Origin: Zwartia hollandica
GTDB taxonomy: Bacteria > Pseudomonadota > Gammaproteobacteria > Burkholderiales > Burkholderiaceae_B
DNA length: 64,000 nt
Direction: 5' to 3'
Assembly: GCF_019923725.1 (NCBI RefSeq)
Contig: NZ_JAHXRI010000006.1
Location: forward strand, 124,001 to 188,000
The notes below the pieces were generated by a model. That model saw nothing but the letters and a program-made list of their open reading frames with translations, had not been told where the DNA came from and did no database searches. The translations under genes were made by a program, and so were the position numbers. Shown here one piece after another: positions 20,001 to 29,443 of the stretch. Within the stretch, counting starts at the first letter, position 1. Each line of letters opens with the position of its first letter.

Positions 20001-21009
20001 GATCCAAACGCGTGACATCGAGCCAATTACCTTGTGGATCTACCATCCGCCACCAAGCAAGGTTATCCAAGGCCGTGCCCCACAGCACAGCTTTTTTGCC
20101 ACCCGCGTTCATGGCGACGTTACCGCCTACACAGGACGCATCGGCAGACGTTGGATCCACCGCAAAAACTAACCCGTTCTCGTCAGCGATGTCGGATACA
20201 CGGCGCGTGACAACGCCTGCGCCTGCGCGTACCGTCGCAACCGGCTTGTCTACGCCGGGTAGCGACCGGATTTCAACCGAACCAAGCGTATCGAGCTTTT
20301 CAGTGTTGATGACGGCCGAGCGCCAAGTCAATGGAATGGCACCGCCGGTATACCCAGTACCACCACCACGGGGAACAATGGTCAGGCCCAGTTCGATGCA
20401 GGCACGCACCATCGAGGCGATCTCTTCCTCGGTATCGGGCGTCAGGACGACAAAGGGATACTCAACGCGCCAATCGGTTGCATCCGTCACATGCGAGACG
20501 CGGGAGAGACCGTCAAATTTGATGTTGTCACGAGCAGTACGCTTACCGAGCACCTTGAGCACTTGCTTACGCAACTGACCAATACGCTCAAACTCGCCAG
20601 CGAAGTCACGCACTGCCTCGTGTGCACGCGTGAGCAAGCTTGCCACCTTCTCGTCACGCTCTGCATCATCGTCGGCACGGCGTTGATCGATTTCCTTGAG
20701 ACGATGCTCAAGCGCCTCGACCAGTAACTTGCGTCGCTTTGGATTGTCGAGCAGATCATCTTGAAGGTAGGGATTACGGCGCACCACCCAGATATCGCCC
20801 AAGACTTCGTAAAGCATGCGGGCCGAGCGCCCTGTGCGCCGCTCACCACGTAAATCTGACAACAACACCCAAGCGTCTTCGCCCAGCAAGCGACAGACGA
20901 CCTCTCGGTCTGAGAATGAGGTGTAGTTGTAGGGGATTTCACGCAAACGAGACGTAGCGTCTGACGCAGGCATGGCTTTCAACAGGTGGCTAGCGAGAGG
21001 GGCGTTCAT
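17071..21009 (-). CDS. Large FAD-linked dehydrogenase fused to Fe-S and Cys-rich domains (DUF3683 type)
   Basis: A 1312-residue fusion. An N-terminal DUF3683-like region (to about 170) has a basic, coiled-coil-like segment (residues 90-150). The FAD-binding-4 domain follows with [16 protein letters not shown] and [11 protein letters not shown], then an FAD-oxidase C-terminal domain with [15 protein letters not shown] and EHGIGLTK. Two 4Fe-4S sites come next ([25 protein letters not shown]). Two CCG-type Cys-rich repeats close it (YFPGCGSE...[19 protein letters not shown]...DPCHTP...CCGESG). The layout resembles a D-2-hydroxyacid dehydrogenase joined to a GlcF/HdrD-like electron-transfer module. 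No signal peptide is seen; association with the respiratory chain is inferred. The substrate is unknown. The start is ATG at 21009, with TTG at 21024 possible. Confidence 0.88.
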   Translation of the reverse strand: MNAPLASHLLKAMPASDATSRLREIPYNYTSFSDREVVCRLLGEDAWVLLSDLRGERRTGRSARMLYEVLGDIWVVRRNPYLQDDLLDNPKRRKLLVEALEHRLKEIDQRRADDDAERDEKVASLLTRAHEAVRDFAGEFERIGQLRKQVLKVLGKRTARDNIKFDGLSRVSHVTDATDWRVEYPFVVLTPDTEEEIASMVRACIELGLTIVPRGGGTGYTGGAIPLTWRSAVINTEKLDTLGSVEIRSLPGVDKPVATVRAGAGVVTRRVSDIADENGLVFAVDPTSADASCVGGNVAMNAGGKKAVLWGTALDNLAWWRMVDPQGNWLDVTRLDHNLGKIHEAGLVRFELQWSDGAAAAGARVLRTEILEIDGARFRKVGLGKDVTDKFLSGLPGVQKEGCDGLITAARWVLHRMPSHTRTVCLEFFGQARDSIPSIVEIKNYLDTQGREQGALLAGLEHLDERYLRAVGYSTKSKRGVLPKMVLIGDIVGDDDTAVAAATSEVVRLANTRHGEGFIAVSAEARKKFWLDRARTAAIARHTNAFKINEDVVIPLGRMGEYTDHIERINIELSTRNKLKLLDALQSALDGDLAIAKLDRASEEGASLEEALDERRRHATEMIARVRGRWSWVLENLDMPLAEGLQPLVAHGLSDLKSAFDERLARHPQARVFDIVQDRTLRISWKKEVKAELAGLFGGNDFAPVLTEMQAVHDRVLKSRVFVALHMHAGDGNVHTNIPVNSDDYEMLREANEAVVRIMQIARDLDGVISGEHGIGLTKYEFLTEAELAPFQNYKRQIDPHNHFNAGKLMPGADLRHAWTPSFGLMGHESIIMQQSDIGAISNSIKDCLRCGKCKPVCATHVPRANLLYSPRDKILATSLLIEAFLYEEQTRRGISLKHWEEFEDVADHCTVCHKCYNPCPVDIDFGDVSMNMRALLRRMGRKSFNAGTSAAMFFLNAKDPATINATRQAMVGVGYKLQRMAHDVLSKFARKQTSAPPATVGKPPIREQIVHFINKKMPGGLPKQTARKLLDIEDADYVPIIRPPSVPADTEAVFYFPGCGSERLFSQVGLATQAMLWHAGVQTVLPPGYLCCGYPQRGNGMNDKAEQIITDNRVLFHRVANTLNYLDIKTVVVSCGTCYDQLSGYEFEKIFPGCRLIDIHEYLLEKGIKLEGIQGTRYMYHDPCHTPMKLQDPMKTVRSLVGDSAIKTERCCGESGTLAVTRPDISTQVRFRKEEELAKNTAALRKDGFDGDIKMLTSCPSCMQGLSRFEADSGAKADYIVVEMARHILGADWLEDYVKKANNGGIERVLV

Positions 21010-21081
21010 AAAGGATCGGTTCAAGCCCTTAAAGCGTTATTTTAAGGCATCGTGCGGGGGCTGCTCGAATAACCCTTCCGA

Positions 21082-21585
21082 CTAGAGAACCAGAGTCAGC
21101 ATCCAAGAAATAGCCGCATACCGCAAAAATTTTCCTAGCGCCATCCAGGCCACGCAAGGCCAGAACGATAAGCGCAGCCAGCCGGCAACGAGGCAAAGGG
21201 GATCGCCAATCACCGGCAACCAAGCAAAAAAAAGTCCTGCTGGACCCAGTCGACGGATCCAGCGCTCTGCAACGTGATCTGCGCCACCTGAGCGGGTGAT
21301 GGCCGCTCGTTTGGCACGCCAGCGGCCGTAAGCGCCGTGAGCACCGGCTCCCATCCAATAACTCACCACGCCGCCGAGCGTGTTACCCGCAGTGGCAACC
21401 CAGATCGCTGGCCACAGCATCTCTGGAACACTCGTTACATAGGCGAGCAAAAAGGGCTCCGAACCAAAAGGTAAGATCGTTGCGGCGAGCAAGCCCACCG
21501 CGAAAAGGGCCGGCAAACCGACCTCCGGCAGCGACAGCCAAGCCAATAGCGTGCGTAACAATTCGTTCAGAGCAAACTCCATCAT
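21082..21585 (-). CDS. YqaA-family small DedA-like inner-membrane protein
   Basis: A 167-residue membrane protein with about four hydrophobic segments, including LPALFAVGLLAATILPFGSEPFLLAYV and the C-terminal WPCVAWMALGKFLRYAAISWML. The motifs FGSEPFL, GNTLGGVVSYWMG and FFAWLPVIGDPLCLVAGWLR match the YqaA branch of the SNARE-associated/DedA superfamily. Function is not established for this branch; lipid or ion transport is only suggested by superfamily relatives. Two adjacent ATGs (21585 and 21582) can start it. It diverges from ilvA with about 66 bases between. Confidence 0.85.
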   Translation of the reverse strand: MMEFALNELLRTLLAWLSLPEVGLPALFAVGLLAATILPFGSEPFLLAYVTSVPEMLWPAIWVATAGNTLGGVVSYWMGAGAHGAYGRWRAKRAAITRSGGADHVAERWIRRLGPAGLFFAWLPVIGDPLCLVAGWLRLSFWPCVAWMALGKFLRYAAISWMLTLVL

Positions 21586-21651
21586 AAGTAAGAAGACTTT
21601 AGCCTGGGCGTGGGATAATTGCGGCATCGCAGCACGCACGGCCAGGAAACC

Positions 21652-23160
21652 ATGAACACCGATTATCTTAAGCGCATCCTCACCAGCAAAGTGTATGACG
21701 TTGCGGTCGAAACATCTCTAGAACTCGCCCCCCAGCTTTCCGCTCGTATCGGCAACACGGTCTTACTGAAGCGAGAGGACACACAGTCCGTATTTAGCTT
21801 CAAGCTACGGGGCGCCTACAACAAAATGGCGCACTTGCCGAAAGCCACACTTGCGCGTGGCGTGATTGCTGCCTCAGCGGGTAACCACGCGCAAGGTGTC
21901 GCGCTCGCCGCTCGCCGACTCGGCTGCAAAGCCGTCATCGTCATGCCTACCACCACCCCGGCCGTCAAGGTTGAGGCAGTCAAAGCGCTTGGCGGTGAGG
22001 TCGTGCTCGAAGGTGACAGCTTCAGCGATGCATACGCCCACGCCTTAACCCTAGAGAAAAAGCGCCACCTGACCTTCGTGCACCCCTTTGACGACCCCGA
22101 TGTGATTGCTGGTCAGGGCACGATCGGCATGGAAATTTTGCGTCAGCACCCCGCCCCAATCGACGCCATCTTTGTTGCGGTTGGAGGCGGAGGTCTCATA
22201 AGCGGGATTGCCGCCTACGCCAAGCAACTGCGCCCCGAGATAAAAATTATCGGCGTGCAAACCGTCGACTCTGATGCGATGCTGCGTAGCGTTCGCGCGG
22301 GCCGCCGCGTCTCGCTTAGCGAGGTCGGGCTTTTTTCCGATGGTACTGCCGTCAAACAGGTGGGAGTCGAAACCTTTCGCTTAGCGCGGGAATACGTCGA
22401 TGACTATGTCGTTGTCGATACCGACGCCATCTGTGCAGCGATCAAGGATGTCTTTCAGGATACCCGCAGCGTGCTTGAGCCAGCAGGCGCACTCGCTATT
22501 GCGGGGGCCAAGCAGTATGCGACGGACCACAAGCTCAAAGGCAAAACATTGGTGGCGATTGCCTGCGGCGCCAACATGAACTTCGATCGGCTCAGATTCG
22601 TAGCCGAACGCGCCGAAGTCGGTGAAGAGCGCGAAGCCATTTTTGCGGTCACGCTACCCGAACAACGCGGTAGCTTTCGCGCGTTTTGCAGTCTCGTCGG
22701 AGACCGTAATGTCACAGAGTTCAACTATCGGATTTCAGACTCAACGTCTGCCTATGTTTTTGTCGGCATTCAGGTTTCAAGCCCAAACGAACCGCTTCGC
22801 ATCGCTAACAGTTTCCGCAAGCACGGCTTTGACACGCTCGACCTGACCGATGATGAAATGTCAAAAACCCACTTACGGCACATGGTGGGCGGGCGTTCAG
22901 GGCTGGCGCAGCACGAGCTGCTCTATCGCTTTGAGTTTCCAGAGCGACCCGGAGCGCTTATGCGCTTTTTACAGTCGATGAAGCCCGACTGGAACATCAG
23001 TCTTTTTCATTATCGCAACCAGGGTGCAGATTATGGTCAGATCTTGATCGGAATTCAGGTACCCGCAGGTAGTAAAAAAGCCTTTAAGGCTTTCCTAGAC
23101 GAGGTAGGCTACCCGCACTGGAACGAAACGGATAACCCCGCCTACAAGCTCTTTCTTTAA
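21652..23160 (+). CDS. ilvA: Threonine deaminase (biosynthetic), two ACT-like domains
   Basis: Converts threonine to 2-oxobutyrate and ammonia, the first step of isoleucine synthesis. It has 502 residues, the long allosteric form. The PLP lysine is in SVFSFKLRGAYNK. The glycine loop is VGGGGLISGIAAY. The C-terminal third holds two regulatory ACT-like repeats beginning near FAVTLPEQRGSFRAFCSLVG and YRFEFPERPGALMRFLQSM, so feedback by isoleucine is expected (family knowledge). AGGA before the ATG at 21652 decides the start; an upstream ATG at 21619 has none. Confidence 0.97.
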   Translation: MNTDYLKRILTSKVYDVAVETSLELAPQLSARIGNTVLLKREDTQSVFSFKLRGAYNKMAHLPKATLARGVIAASAGNHAQGVALAARRLGCKAVIVMPTTTPAVKVEAVKALGGEVVLEGDSFSDAYAHALTLEKKRHLTFVHPFDDPDVIAGQGTIGMEILRQHPAPIDAIFVAVGGGGLISGIAAYAKQLRPEIKIIGVQTVDSDAMLRSVRAGRRVSLSEVGLFSDGTAVKQVGVETFRLAREYVDDYVVVDTDAICAAIKDVFQDTRSVLEPAGALAIAGAKQYATDHKLKGKTLVAIACGANMNFDRLRFVAERAEVGEEREAIFAVTLPEQRGSFRAFCSLVGDRNVTEFNYRISDSTSAYVFVGIQVSSPNEPLRIANSFRKHGFDTLDLTDDEMSKTHLRHMVGGRSGLAQHELLYRFEFPERPGALMRFLQSMKPDWNISLFHYRNQGADYGQILIGIQVPAGSKKAFKAFLDEVGYPHWNETDNPAYKLFL

Positions 23161-23164
23161 GAGA

Positions 23165-23716
23165 CTAGAACGTACAGACGCTAAAAAATGGCGTGTCCGT
23201 TTTTGCGATGAGCGATGATCCCCCCAGCGCGGGAAGATCCACAATCGCGGCAGCCTCGACAACATTGCTGCCCAACTGTTGCAGCAACTTCACTGCAGCA
23301 AGCATCGTGCCGCCCGTAGCAACTAAGTCGTCAACAAGCAACACGCGTTGCCCTGGCTTGACCGCGTCTTGATGCACCTCGACCACCGCATCACCATACT
23401 CAAGCGTATACGCCGCTGAAACAGTTTTGTAGGGAAGTTTGCCCTGCTTACGGACTGGAACAAAGCCGACCCCTAGTGCATAGGCAAGTGCACTGCCAAA
23501 AATGAAGCCACGCGCATCAATACCAACCACTACGTCAAGCTTGTGACGCATGTGCCGATAAACAAAGATATCAATCAGCGCACGAAAAGCCCGAGGGTCT
23601 TGCAGCAAAGGGGTGATGTCACGAAACATGACACCTGGCTTGGGCCAGTCGGGTACGTTGCGGATCAGACTGCGTACCAGCTCTATCGGGTCTTGATAGG
23701 GAATCGGGTTATTCAT
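23165..23716 (-). CDS. apt: Adenine phosphoribosyltransferase
   Basis: Salvages adenine with PRPP to AMP. It has 183 residues. The N-terminal [25 protein letters not shown] is typical. The hood residues lie in [26 protein letters not shown], and the PRPP motif is [17 protein letters not shown]. It ends four bases from the convergent ilvA stop. purT lies upstream on the same strand, 46 bases away, so the two purine genes may be co-transcribed. Confidence 0.96.
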   Translation of the reverse strand: MNNPIPYQDPIELVRSLIRNVPDWPKPGVMFRDITPLLQDPRAFRALIDIFVYRHMRHKLDVVVGIDARGFIFGSALAYALGVGFVPVRKQGKLPYKTVSAAYTLEYGDAVVEVHQDAVKPGQRVLLVDDLVATGGTMLAAVKLLQQLGSNVVEAAAIVDLPALGGSSLIAKTDTPFFSVCTF

Positions 23717-23762
23717 GGAACGGTTTTCCGCATACGTTTAAACAACACAGAGAATACGCTAT

Positions 23763-25019
23763 TCAAGACGTTCGCACCTTGACCGCATTCGACACACGCA
23801 ACGCCTTCGCCCGCGCCTCATCAATCGTACGATCTTGCGCGAGAGCAACCCCCATACGTCGCTTTACAAAGGACTCAGGCTTGCCAAAGAGCCGCACGTC
23901 CGTTCCTGGCTCACTTAGGGCGGCGGCCACTCCATCAAAGCCGATGCCTTGTGCCTCAACACCTCCATAAATCACACTGCTTGCGCCCGGAGCAATTAAT
24001 GTTGTGTCGACCGGCAAGCCCAAGAGTGCTCTGGCATGTAATTCAAATTCACTTTGGCGCTGAGTAGTTAACGTCACAAGCCCGGTATCGTGCGGGCGGG
24101 GGCTGACTTCCGAGAACCACACCTGATCTCCCGACACAAAGAGCTCCACCCCAAAAATACCTTGCCCACCCAAACTATTGGTTACCTGCAGGGCAATTTG
24201 CCGGGCGCGATCCAGTGCGCCCTCAGGCATTGGCTGGGGCTGCCAACTCTCAACGTAGTCCCCATCAACTTGGCGATGCCCGATGGGCTCGCAAAAATGC
24301 GTCGAAATCTTGCCATCTGCCCCGCGTGCGCGAACGGTCAACAGCGTGATCTCATACTCAAAATCGATAAATCCCTCAACGATGATGCGTGTGCCGTCGA
24401 CACGGGCGCCTTGTTTGGCGATATTCCAGGCCGATGCAATATCTTGAGGTCCACGCAACACCGACTGTCCCTTCCCAGAGGAAGACATCACGGGCTTGAC
24501 CAGACAGGGGAAGCCTACTTTTTGCGTCGCACGCTCAAGTTCCTCGACGGAGTCTGCGAACTGGTATGGCGAGGTAGGCAAGCCCAATTCTTCAGCCGCT
24601 AGTCGGCGGATCCCCTCGCGATTCATGGTGAGCTGTGCTGCACGTGCAGTCGGTGTGACACGCACTCGGCCGGCTGCCTCAAGCTCGACCAACAAATCCG
24701 TGGCGATGGCCTCGATTTCTGGGACGATGATGTGCGGACGCTCTTTCTCAATGATTGCCCTAAGCGCTTCTTTGTCAGTCATCGTCACGACATGCGCTCG
24801 GTGCGCCACCTGTTGCCCTGGCGCTTGAGGATAGCGATCGACCGCAATCACCTCAACGCCAAACCGCTGCAGGGCCATGATCACTTCTTTGCCCAACTCT
24901 CCAGAGCCCAGTAACAGTACACGCAACGCCGTCGGCGAGCCAGGGGTGCCTAGCCTAGCTTCAAAGGGCGCCAACGCGGCGGCAGGAGATGCGTTCGATG
25001 AAAAAGGAGTCGTAGCCAT
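23763..25019 (-). CDS. purT: Formate-dependent GAR transformylase
   Basis: Formylates glycinamide ribonucleotide using formate and ATP, a folate-independent purine step. It has 418 residues of ATP-grasp type. The N-terminal nucleotide-like fold is [30 protein letters not shown]. The ATP-grasp core includes [62 protein letters not shown] and [11 protein letters not shown]. The start is ATG at 25019, preceded by AGGA; the longer reading to 25088 would push into the kdsD promoter region. Confidence 0.96.
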   Translation of the reverse strand: MATTPFSSNASPAAALAPFEARLGTPGSPTALRVLLLGSGELGKEVIMALQRFGVEVIAVDRYPQAPGQQVAHRAHVVTMTDKEALRAIIEKERPHIIVPEIEAIATDLLVELEAAGRVRVTPTARAAQLTMNREGIRRLAAEELGLPTSPYQFADSVEELERATQKVGFPCLVKPVMSSSGKGQSVLRGPQDIASAWNIAKQGARVDGTRIIVEGFIDFEYEITLLTVRARGADGKISTHFCEPIGHRQVDGDYVESWQPQPMPEGALDRARQIALQVTNSLGGQGIFGVELFVSGDQVWFSEVSPRPHDTGLVTLTTQRQSEFELHARALLGLPVDTTLIAPGASSVIYGGVEAQGIGFDGVAAALSEPGTDVRLFGKPESFVKRRMGVALAQDRTIDEARAKALRVSNAVKVRTS

Positions 25020-25119
25020 GGGGATCCTGGAAACGGAAACAATGAATGGTGGTGCAGATTCGGACAGTAGCAGATACAAACACAGCACGCCCGCGGTCTG
25101 AAACGATTAAAATCGGGCA

Positions 25120-26106
25120 ATGTCTGCTCCTAAATCGTCCGCAGCCTCTGTGCTTGCATCTGCTCGTCGCACCCTGGATATCGAAGCCCGGGCGCTGAAT
25201 GAATTGAACCAACGCCTAGACGCGAGCGTTGAGCGCGCGGTTGCGCTCATGCTCGAGTGCAAAGGCCGCGTCGTCGTATGCGGTCTAGGGAAAACAGGAC
25301 ACATCGCACGCAAAATAGCAGCCACGCTAGCTTCAACGGGCACTCCCTCGTTTTTTTTGCATGCCGCCGAAGCCGTTCACGGGGACATTGGAATGATCGG
25401 GGGGCAAGACCTTCTAATCGCCGTGTCGTACTCTGGCTCAGGCCAAGAGCTGCTCACCATACTGCCCGCGGCCCATCGCCTAGGGGTCAAAGTGATCGCG
25501 ATGACGGGGCATAATGACTCAGATCTGGCTCGCTTGGCCGACGTCCACCTCGACGTCAGTGTCTCGCAGGAAGCCTGCCCTCTCAATCTCGCACCAACAG
25601 CGAGCACGACCGTCGCGCTCGCCATGGGCGATGCGTTAGCCGTGGCCTGTCTTGAGGCTCGAGGCTTCGGTGCAGAAGACTTTGCTCGTTCGCACCCTGG
25701 CGGTGCGCTTGGACGTCGACTGCTGACCCACGTGGCTGACATCATGCGCAACGCCGATGCCGTCCCCTGCGTAAAACAGACAGCCTCCGTGTTTGAAGCG
25801 CTGGAAGAAATCTCACGCAAGGGCATGGGGATGACCGCAGTGCTCGACGCTGAAGGCCGAGCCATCGGCATATTTACGGATGGCGATCTGCGTCGCCTGA
25901 TTGAACGTAAAGGCGATGTTCGCGACCTCAACGTGACCGACGGCATGTCGCGTAACCCTCGCCACATTCAACCGGAAGCATTGGCTGTTGATGCCGCAGT
26001 GCTAATGGACAGCCACAAACTCAACCAAATGCTGGTCGCGGACGAGCAAGGCAAACTGATAGGCGCCCTGCACATGCATGACCTAATGGCGGCAAAAGTC
26101 GTCTAA
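25120..26106 (+). CDS. kdsD: Arabinose-5-phosphate isomerase
   Basis: Interconverts ribulose 5-phosphate and arabinose 5-phosphate, the first step to Kdo for LPS. It has 328 residues. The SIS domain comes first (GRVVVCGLGKTGHIARKIAATLASTG; ISYSGSG-like AVSYSGSGQEL; LNLAPTASTT). Two CBS domains follow from about residue 210 (VADIMRNADAVPCVKQTASVFEAL; GIFTDGDLRRLIE; VTDGMSRNP). It leads the tight kdsD-kdsC-lptC-lptA-lptB run, with gaps of 6, 6, -4 and 10 bases. Confidence 0.96.
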   Translation: MSAPKSSAASVLASARRTLDIEARALNELNQRLDASVERAVALMLECKGRVVVCGLGKTGHIARKIAATLASTGTPSFFLHAAEAVHGDIGMIGGQDLLIAVSYSGSGQELLTILPAAHRLGVKVIAMTGHNDSDLARLADVHLDVSVSQEACPLNLAPTASTTVALAMGDALAVACLEARGFGAEDFARSHPGGALGRRLLTHVADIMRNADAVPCVKQTASVFEALEEISRKGMGMTAVLDAEGRAIGIFTDGDLRRLIERKGDVRDLNVTDGMSRNPRHIQPEALAVDAAVLMDSHKLNQMLVADEQGKLIGALHMHDLMAAKVV

Positions 26107-26112
26107 ACCGCC

Positions 26113-26712
26113 ATGAACAGACCCCCTCTTATTCCCCACCCTGCTGAAGCACTGGTGCTTTCCAAGATTTCCGCCTCAGTTAGAGAGCGCCTTGCGCGTA
26201 TCAAACTGATGGTATTCGATGTGGACGGAATACTGACCGATGGGAGTCTTTGGTACGGAGAGCACGGAGAAGTCTTCAAACGCTTCAATGCGCTTGATGG
26301 GCACGGCCTGAAAATGCTGGCGGCCAGCGGCATCGCTGTCGTGCTAATGACCGGCCGCTCTGGACCAATCGTTGATCGTCGTGCGGCCGAACTAGGGCTA
26401 GGCGATGTCTTACAAAATGTCCGAGACAAGGGTGTCGCAATCACAGAGCTCGCTGGCAAACACCGCGTGTCCTTGGAACAAACTGGCTTTATGGGTGATG
26501 ACCTCATTGACCTTCCTGCGATGCAACGCACTGGCTTCGCAGCTTCTGTGCCTGACGCGCCGGCCTACGTGCAGCAGACCGCGCACTGGGTGGCGATCAA
26601 AGCTGGCGGTCAGGGTGCAGCGCGCGAGTGTTGTGACATCATCCTGGCAGCGCAGCATCGGCTCGGACCGTTTTTTCAACCTGGGCGGCTTGGGCCAGGT
26701 ACGATACAGTAG
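26113..26712 (+). CDS. kdsC: Kdo-8-phosphate phosphatase
   Basis: A HAD-family phosphatase that releases free Kdo from Kdo-8-phosphate. It has 199 residues. The catalytic loop is VFDVDGILTDGSLWYG (DxDxT-like, with nucleophile Asp in FDVDG). It also has VVLMTGRSGPIVDRRAAELG and the metal site GFMGDDLIDLPAM. There is no cap domain, as expected for this tetrameric class. It starts six bases after kdsD. Confidence 0.95.
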   Translation: MNRPPLIPHPAEALVLSKISASVRERLARIKLMVFDVDGILTDGSLWYGEHGEVFKRFNALDGHGLKMLAASGIAVVLMTGRSGPIVDRRAAELGLGDVLQNVRDKGVAITELAGKHRVSLEQTGFMGDDLIDLPAMQRTGFAASVPDAPAYVQQTAHWVAIKAGGQGAARECCDIILAAQHRLGPFFQPGRLGPGTIQ

Positions 26713-26718
26713 CCACTC

Positions 26719-27336
26719 ATGAAAGAACGCGCCTCGATTATCGTATCCCTCTTTATACTGGTGACGCTCGTCTTGGGGACTTGGTGGGCGGCCGACTACT
26801 CGCAACGTGCGGTCGAGATTGACCCCCCTAGTCGTATCACACACGAGCCTGACACTTGGGCAAAAAAGATTGTGCTGCTGCGTACGGATGAAAAAGGGTT
26901 CGTGATCCATCGCCTCGAGGGCGATCTCATGGAGCATTTTCCTGATGACAAGTCCTACGAATTGATTTCGCCCCGCGCCTTTGCGCTCAAGCCTGAAAAT
27001 CCGCTGACCGTCGCTACCTCGCGTATGGCCGTCATTTACGATGAGGGCAATCGCATCATCATGCGCGGCGACGCCGTGATTTTGCGGCTCGGGGATGCTG
27101 AGCGTCAACCTCTTAACTTCCGTAGCGACGAGCTCACCTTGCTCGTCAAGGAAGACCTGAGCTACACCGACCTACCCGCCATCGCGACCAGTGGCCGCTC
27201 GCGGATGAGTGGTGTCGGGATGCGCTTTAACAACGCCACGCAGCAGTTAGACGTGTTTAAATCGACCGATGTCGACATTGCGCCGAAGGATCAGGCTGCA
27301 GAGTCGCCCTCCAAAGCGTTAATGCCCAAGCCATGA
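26719..27336 (+). CDS. lptC: LPS export system protein LptC
   Basis: A bitopic inner-membrane component that receives LPS from LptBFG and passes it to LptA. It has 205 residues. One N-terminal membrane helix (IIVSLFILVTLVLGTWWAADY) precedes a periplasmic beta-jellyroll with the family segment HRLEGDLMEHFPDDKSYELISPRAF. The proline-rich C-terminus is dispensable-looking. It overlaps lptA by four bases. Confidence 0.9.
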   Translation: MKERASIIVSLFILVTLVLGTWWAADYSQRAVEIDPPSRITHEPDTWAKKIVLLRTDEKGFVIHRLEGDLMEHFPDDKSYELISPRAFALKPENPLTVATSRMAVIYDEGNRIIMRGDAVILRLGDAERQPLNFRSDELTLLVKEDLSYTDLPAIATSGRSRMSGVGMRFNNATQQLDVFKSTDVDIAPKDQAAESPSKALMPKP

Positions 27337-27983
27337 TTAAATTTTGCTCTCTGCGCACAGCTCTTCAAACCGTCTTCGCGATGTTGTGCCTGCATGGGTC
27401 GCTCGGCCATGCGCAACAAGCGCCGTCTGCCACGGTAACGCCTGAAGAGCCGAGCACGACGATACTTTCAGACACACTGCATTACGACGACACAAAGCGT
27501 GAAAGTACCTTCACCGGAAAAGTCGTGATGACGCGAGGCTTGCTCACAATGAATGCCGATGTGCTACAGATGCGCGAAGACAAAGACGGCAACCAGTTCG
27601 GTGACGCCACCATGAAGAGTGACAAACTGGTTTTAATCCGTCAATTGCGCCCTGAAAACTTTGAAGTTCTCGAAGGCGTTGGTCAGCGCGCCGAGTACGA
27701 TGGCAAAAACGAAACGTTTGATTTAATTGGCAAGGCAGTTGTGTCGCGCTACATCTGCGGCAAACACTTTGACACGGTCAGTGGTCAACAAGTTCGCTAC
27801 AACCAAAAAACGGATGTGTATCAAGCATTTTCGGGGCCAAACTCTGCCAACGCAGATGGCCGCGTACGCTCAGTCGCACAACCTAAAGCACGTGCGGAAG
27901 CCGCCGTCGCGGAGTGCAAAGCCAAGCAAGGCAACCTAGCCCCCACACCAGCAGCGAAGCCCGCTGGCGCAGCGCGCCCTTAA
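27333..27983 (+). CDS. lptA: LPS transport periplasmic protein LptA
   Basis: Forms the periplasmic bridge that carries LPS to LptDE. It has 216 residues. The signal peptide ends near GSLGHAQQ. The OstA-like repeat region shows in [37 protein letters not shown] and [26 protein letters not shown]. The C-terminal tail is Ala/Pro/Lys-rich. It lies between lptC and lptB. Confidence 0.93.
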   Translation: MIKFCSLRTALQTVFAMLCLHGSLGHAQQAPSATVTPEEPSTTILSDTLHYDDTKRESTFTGKVVMTRGLLTMNADVLQMREDKDGNQFGDATMKSDKLVLIRQLRPENFEVLEGVGQRAEYDGKNETFDLIGKAVVSRYICGKHFDTVSGQQVRYNQKTDVYQAFSGPNSANADGRVRSVAQPKARAEAAVAECKAKQGNLAPTPAAKPAGAARP

Positions 27984-27993
27984 AGCATCACCC

Positions 27994-28785
27994 ATGCAAA
28001 CATCGCAAGCTTCAACATCGTCTAATCCCGCTTCCGAACACACGCCTGGAAAGCTCAGCGCAACCGGGCTGCGAAAGTCCTACGGCGGACGAATGGTGGT
28101 GCAAGACGTATCGATCTCAGTGAATAGCGGCGAAGTGGTTGGTCTACTTGGCCCCAACGGCGCGGGGAAGACGACTAGCTTCTACATGATTGTCGGCTTA
28201 GTCGCCGCCGATGCTGGTCGCATAGAAATCGATGACACACCCATCAGCAGCATGCCTATCCATCGTCGTGCGCGCATGGGCTTGTCCTACTTGCCCCAGG
28301 ATGCCTCGGTCTTCCGAAGATTAACTGTCGAACAAAACATTCGTGCAGTACTCGAATTACAAATCGATAATGATGGAAAAAAGTTTTCGGCGAGTACGAT
28401 CGAGCAACAGCTCAATGCCTTGCTTGAAGAGCTACAAATCACACATATTCGGAAAAATAGCGCCCTCTCGCTCTCCGGCGGAGAGCGCAGACGGGTCGAG
28501 ATCTCGCGCGCGCTTGCGACTCGTCCTCGGTTTATTCTGCTTGATGAGCCCTTCGCTGGCGTAGACCCGATCGCGGTGATTGAAATTCAGCGTATCGTGC
28601 GCTTTCTGAAAAGTCGCGGAATCGGTGTGCTCATTACTGACCACAACGTGCGAGAAACCCTAGGTATCTGTGACAGGGCTTATATCATCAGTGAGGGCAA
28701 AGTACTCACGAGCGGCGTGCCCGACGCGATCATTAACGATGCCTCTGTGCGTCGCGTCTATTTGGGCGAACACTTTAAGATGTAA
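27994..28785 (+). CDS. lptB: LPS export ABC ATPase LptB
   Basis: Powers extraction of LPS from the inner membrane with LptFG. It has 263 residues, about 20 more than the usual enzyme because of a polar N-terminal tail. Walker A is [17 protein letters not shown]; the Q-loop region is [19 protein letters not shown]; the signature is [15 protein letters not shown]; Walker B is [16 protein letters not shown]; the switch is [10 protein letters not shown]. rpoN, which usually follows lptB in related genomes, is absent here. Confidence 0.96.
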   Translation: MQTSQASTSSNPASEHTPGKLSATGLRKSYGGRMVVQDVSISVNSGEVVGLLGPNGAGKTTSFYMIVGLVAADAGRIEIDDTPISSMPIHRRARMGLSYLPQDASVFRRLTVEQNIRAVLELQIDNDGKKFSASTIEQQLNALLEELQITHIRKNSALSLSGGERRRVEISRALATRPRFILLDEPFAGVDPIAVIEIQRIVRFLKSRGIGVLITDHNVRETLGICDRAYIISEGKVLTSGVPDAIINDASVRRVYLGEHFKM

Positions 28786-28870
28786 CGCCCGCCGTGGCGA
28801 GTAACCGCTCTTATGTTGCGGCGCACACCAAATTTTGCTGATGCAGATCAATCTATGGGTACTTTTACCC

Positions 28871-28898
28871 TTGATTTCCGCGCGCAAGTCACTACACT
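28871..28898 (+). promoter_or_regulatory. Candidate sigma-70 promoter upstream of hpf
   Basis: TTGATT (28871-28876) and TACACT (28893-28898) are 16 bases apart in the 200-base gap between lptB and hpf. I see no sigma-54 type GG...GC element here. Apart from this and the GGAG ribosome site before 28986, the gap holds nothing I recognise and no trace of rpoN coding sequence. Confidence 0.35.
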
Positions 28899-28985
28899 TT
28901 AAATATTGATCGCACACATAGGAGTCCCTCGCCGCCCACACCCCGTGCATTCGCACAACTGCCGTTCCTTTTTGGAGAGTACGCA

Positions 28986-29312
28986 ATGAACCTGAACATC
29001 ACCGGTCACCATCTTGACGTCACCCCAGCCATCCGGGAATACATCCAAACCAAAATGGCCCGCGTTTTACGGCATTTTGATCACGTGATTGGCACGCAAG
29101 TCATGCTGTCAGTCGAACCCCTCAAGCACCACGCAGAGATCACCTTGCATGTCCGCGGCAAGGACATTCATTGCGAAGCGTCAGAGCAAAACCTTTATGC
29201 TTCGATTGATTTATTGATAGACAAAGTCGACCGTAAAGTACTGCAGTACAAAGCCCGCACCCAAGATCATCATCACCTCGCCCCTAAGCGACAGGCTTTC
29301 GAAACGGCGTAA
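28986..29312 (+). CDS. hpf: Ribosome hibernation promoting factor (short form)
   Basis: Binds the 30S decoding region in stationary phase and helps make inactive 100S ribosomes. It has 108 residues, the short HPF/YfiA class without the dimerising C-domain. The sequence MNLNITGHHLDVTPAIREYIQTKM, the beta strand HHAEITLHVRGKDIHCEA and the helix LYASIDLLIDKVDRKVLQYK are typical. GGAG lies before the ATG. A strong terminator follows at 29338. Confidence 0.95.
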   Translation: MNLNITGHHLDVTPAIREYIQTKMARVLRHFDHVIGTQVMLSVEPLKHHAEITLHVRGKDIHCEASEQNLYASIDLLIDKVDRKVLQYKARTQDHHHLAPKRQAFETA

Positions 29313-29337
29313 AACGCCTCGCGTTGACCTCCAGCAA

Positions 29338-29375
29338 ACCCACGCCCGCCAACCCTCTGGCGGGCGTGGGTTTTT
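29338..29375 (+). terminator. Intrinsic terminator after hpf
   Basis: ACCCACGCCCGCC (29338-29350), an eight-base loop and GGCGGGCGTGGGT (29359-29371) form a perfect 13-bp stem that runs into five T. It isolates hpf from ptsN, which therefore needs its own promoter. Confidence 0.93.
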
Positions 29376-29430
29376 AATAAGTCCTCAACCGGCGAATGGG
29401 GCAATCGAACAAGCAGAAGTGCGGCCAACC

Positions 29431-29436
29431 TATAAT
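29431..29436 (+). promoter_or_regulatory. Consensus -10 element immediately before ptsN
   Basis: A perfect TATAAT lies only seven bases before the ptsN ATG at 29444, with no good -35 and no Shine-Dalgarno. Transcription starting the usual six to eight bases downstream would begin at or next to the A of the ATG, giving a leaderless message (inference). Confidence 0.5.
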
Positions 29437-29443
29437 CCCGTAC

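Noticed and set aside
26410-27108. Long minus-strand open frame of 232 codons opposite kdsC/lptC
   Set aside because: It lies wholly antisense to two conserved genes and shows no family motif; a composition shadow.
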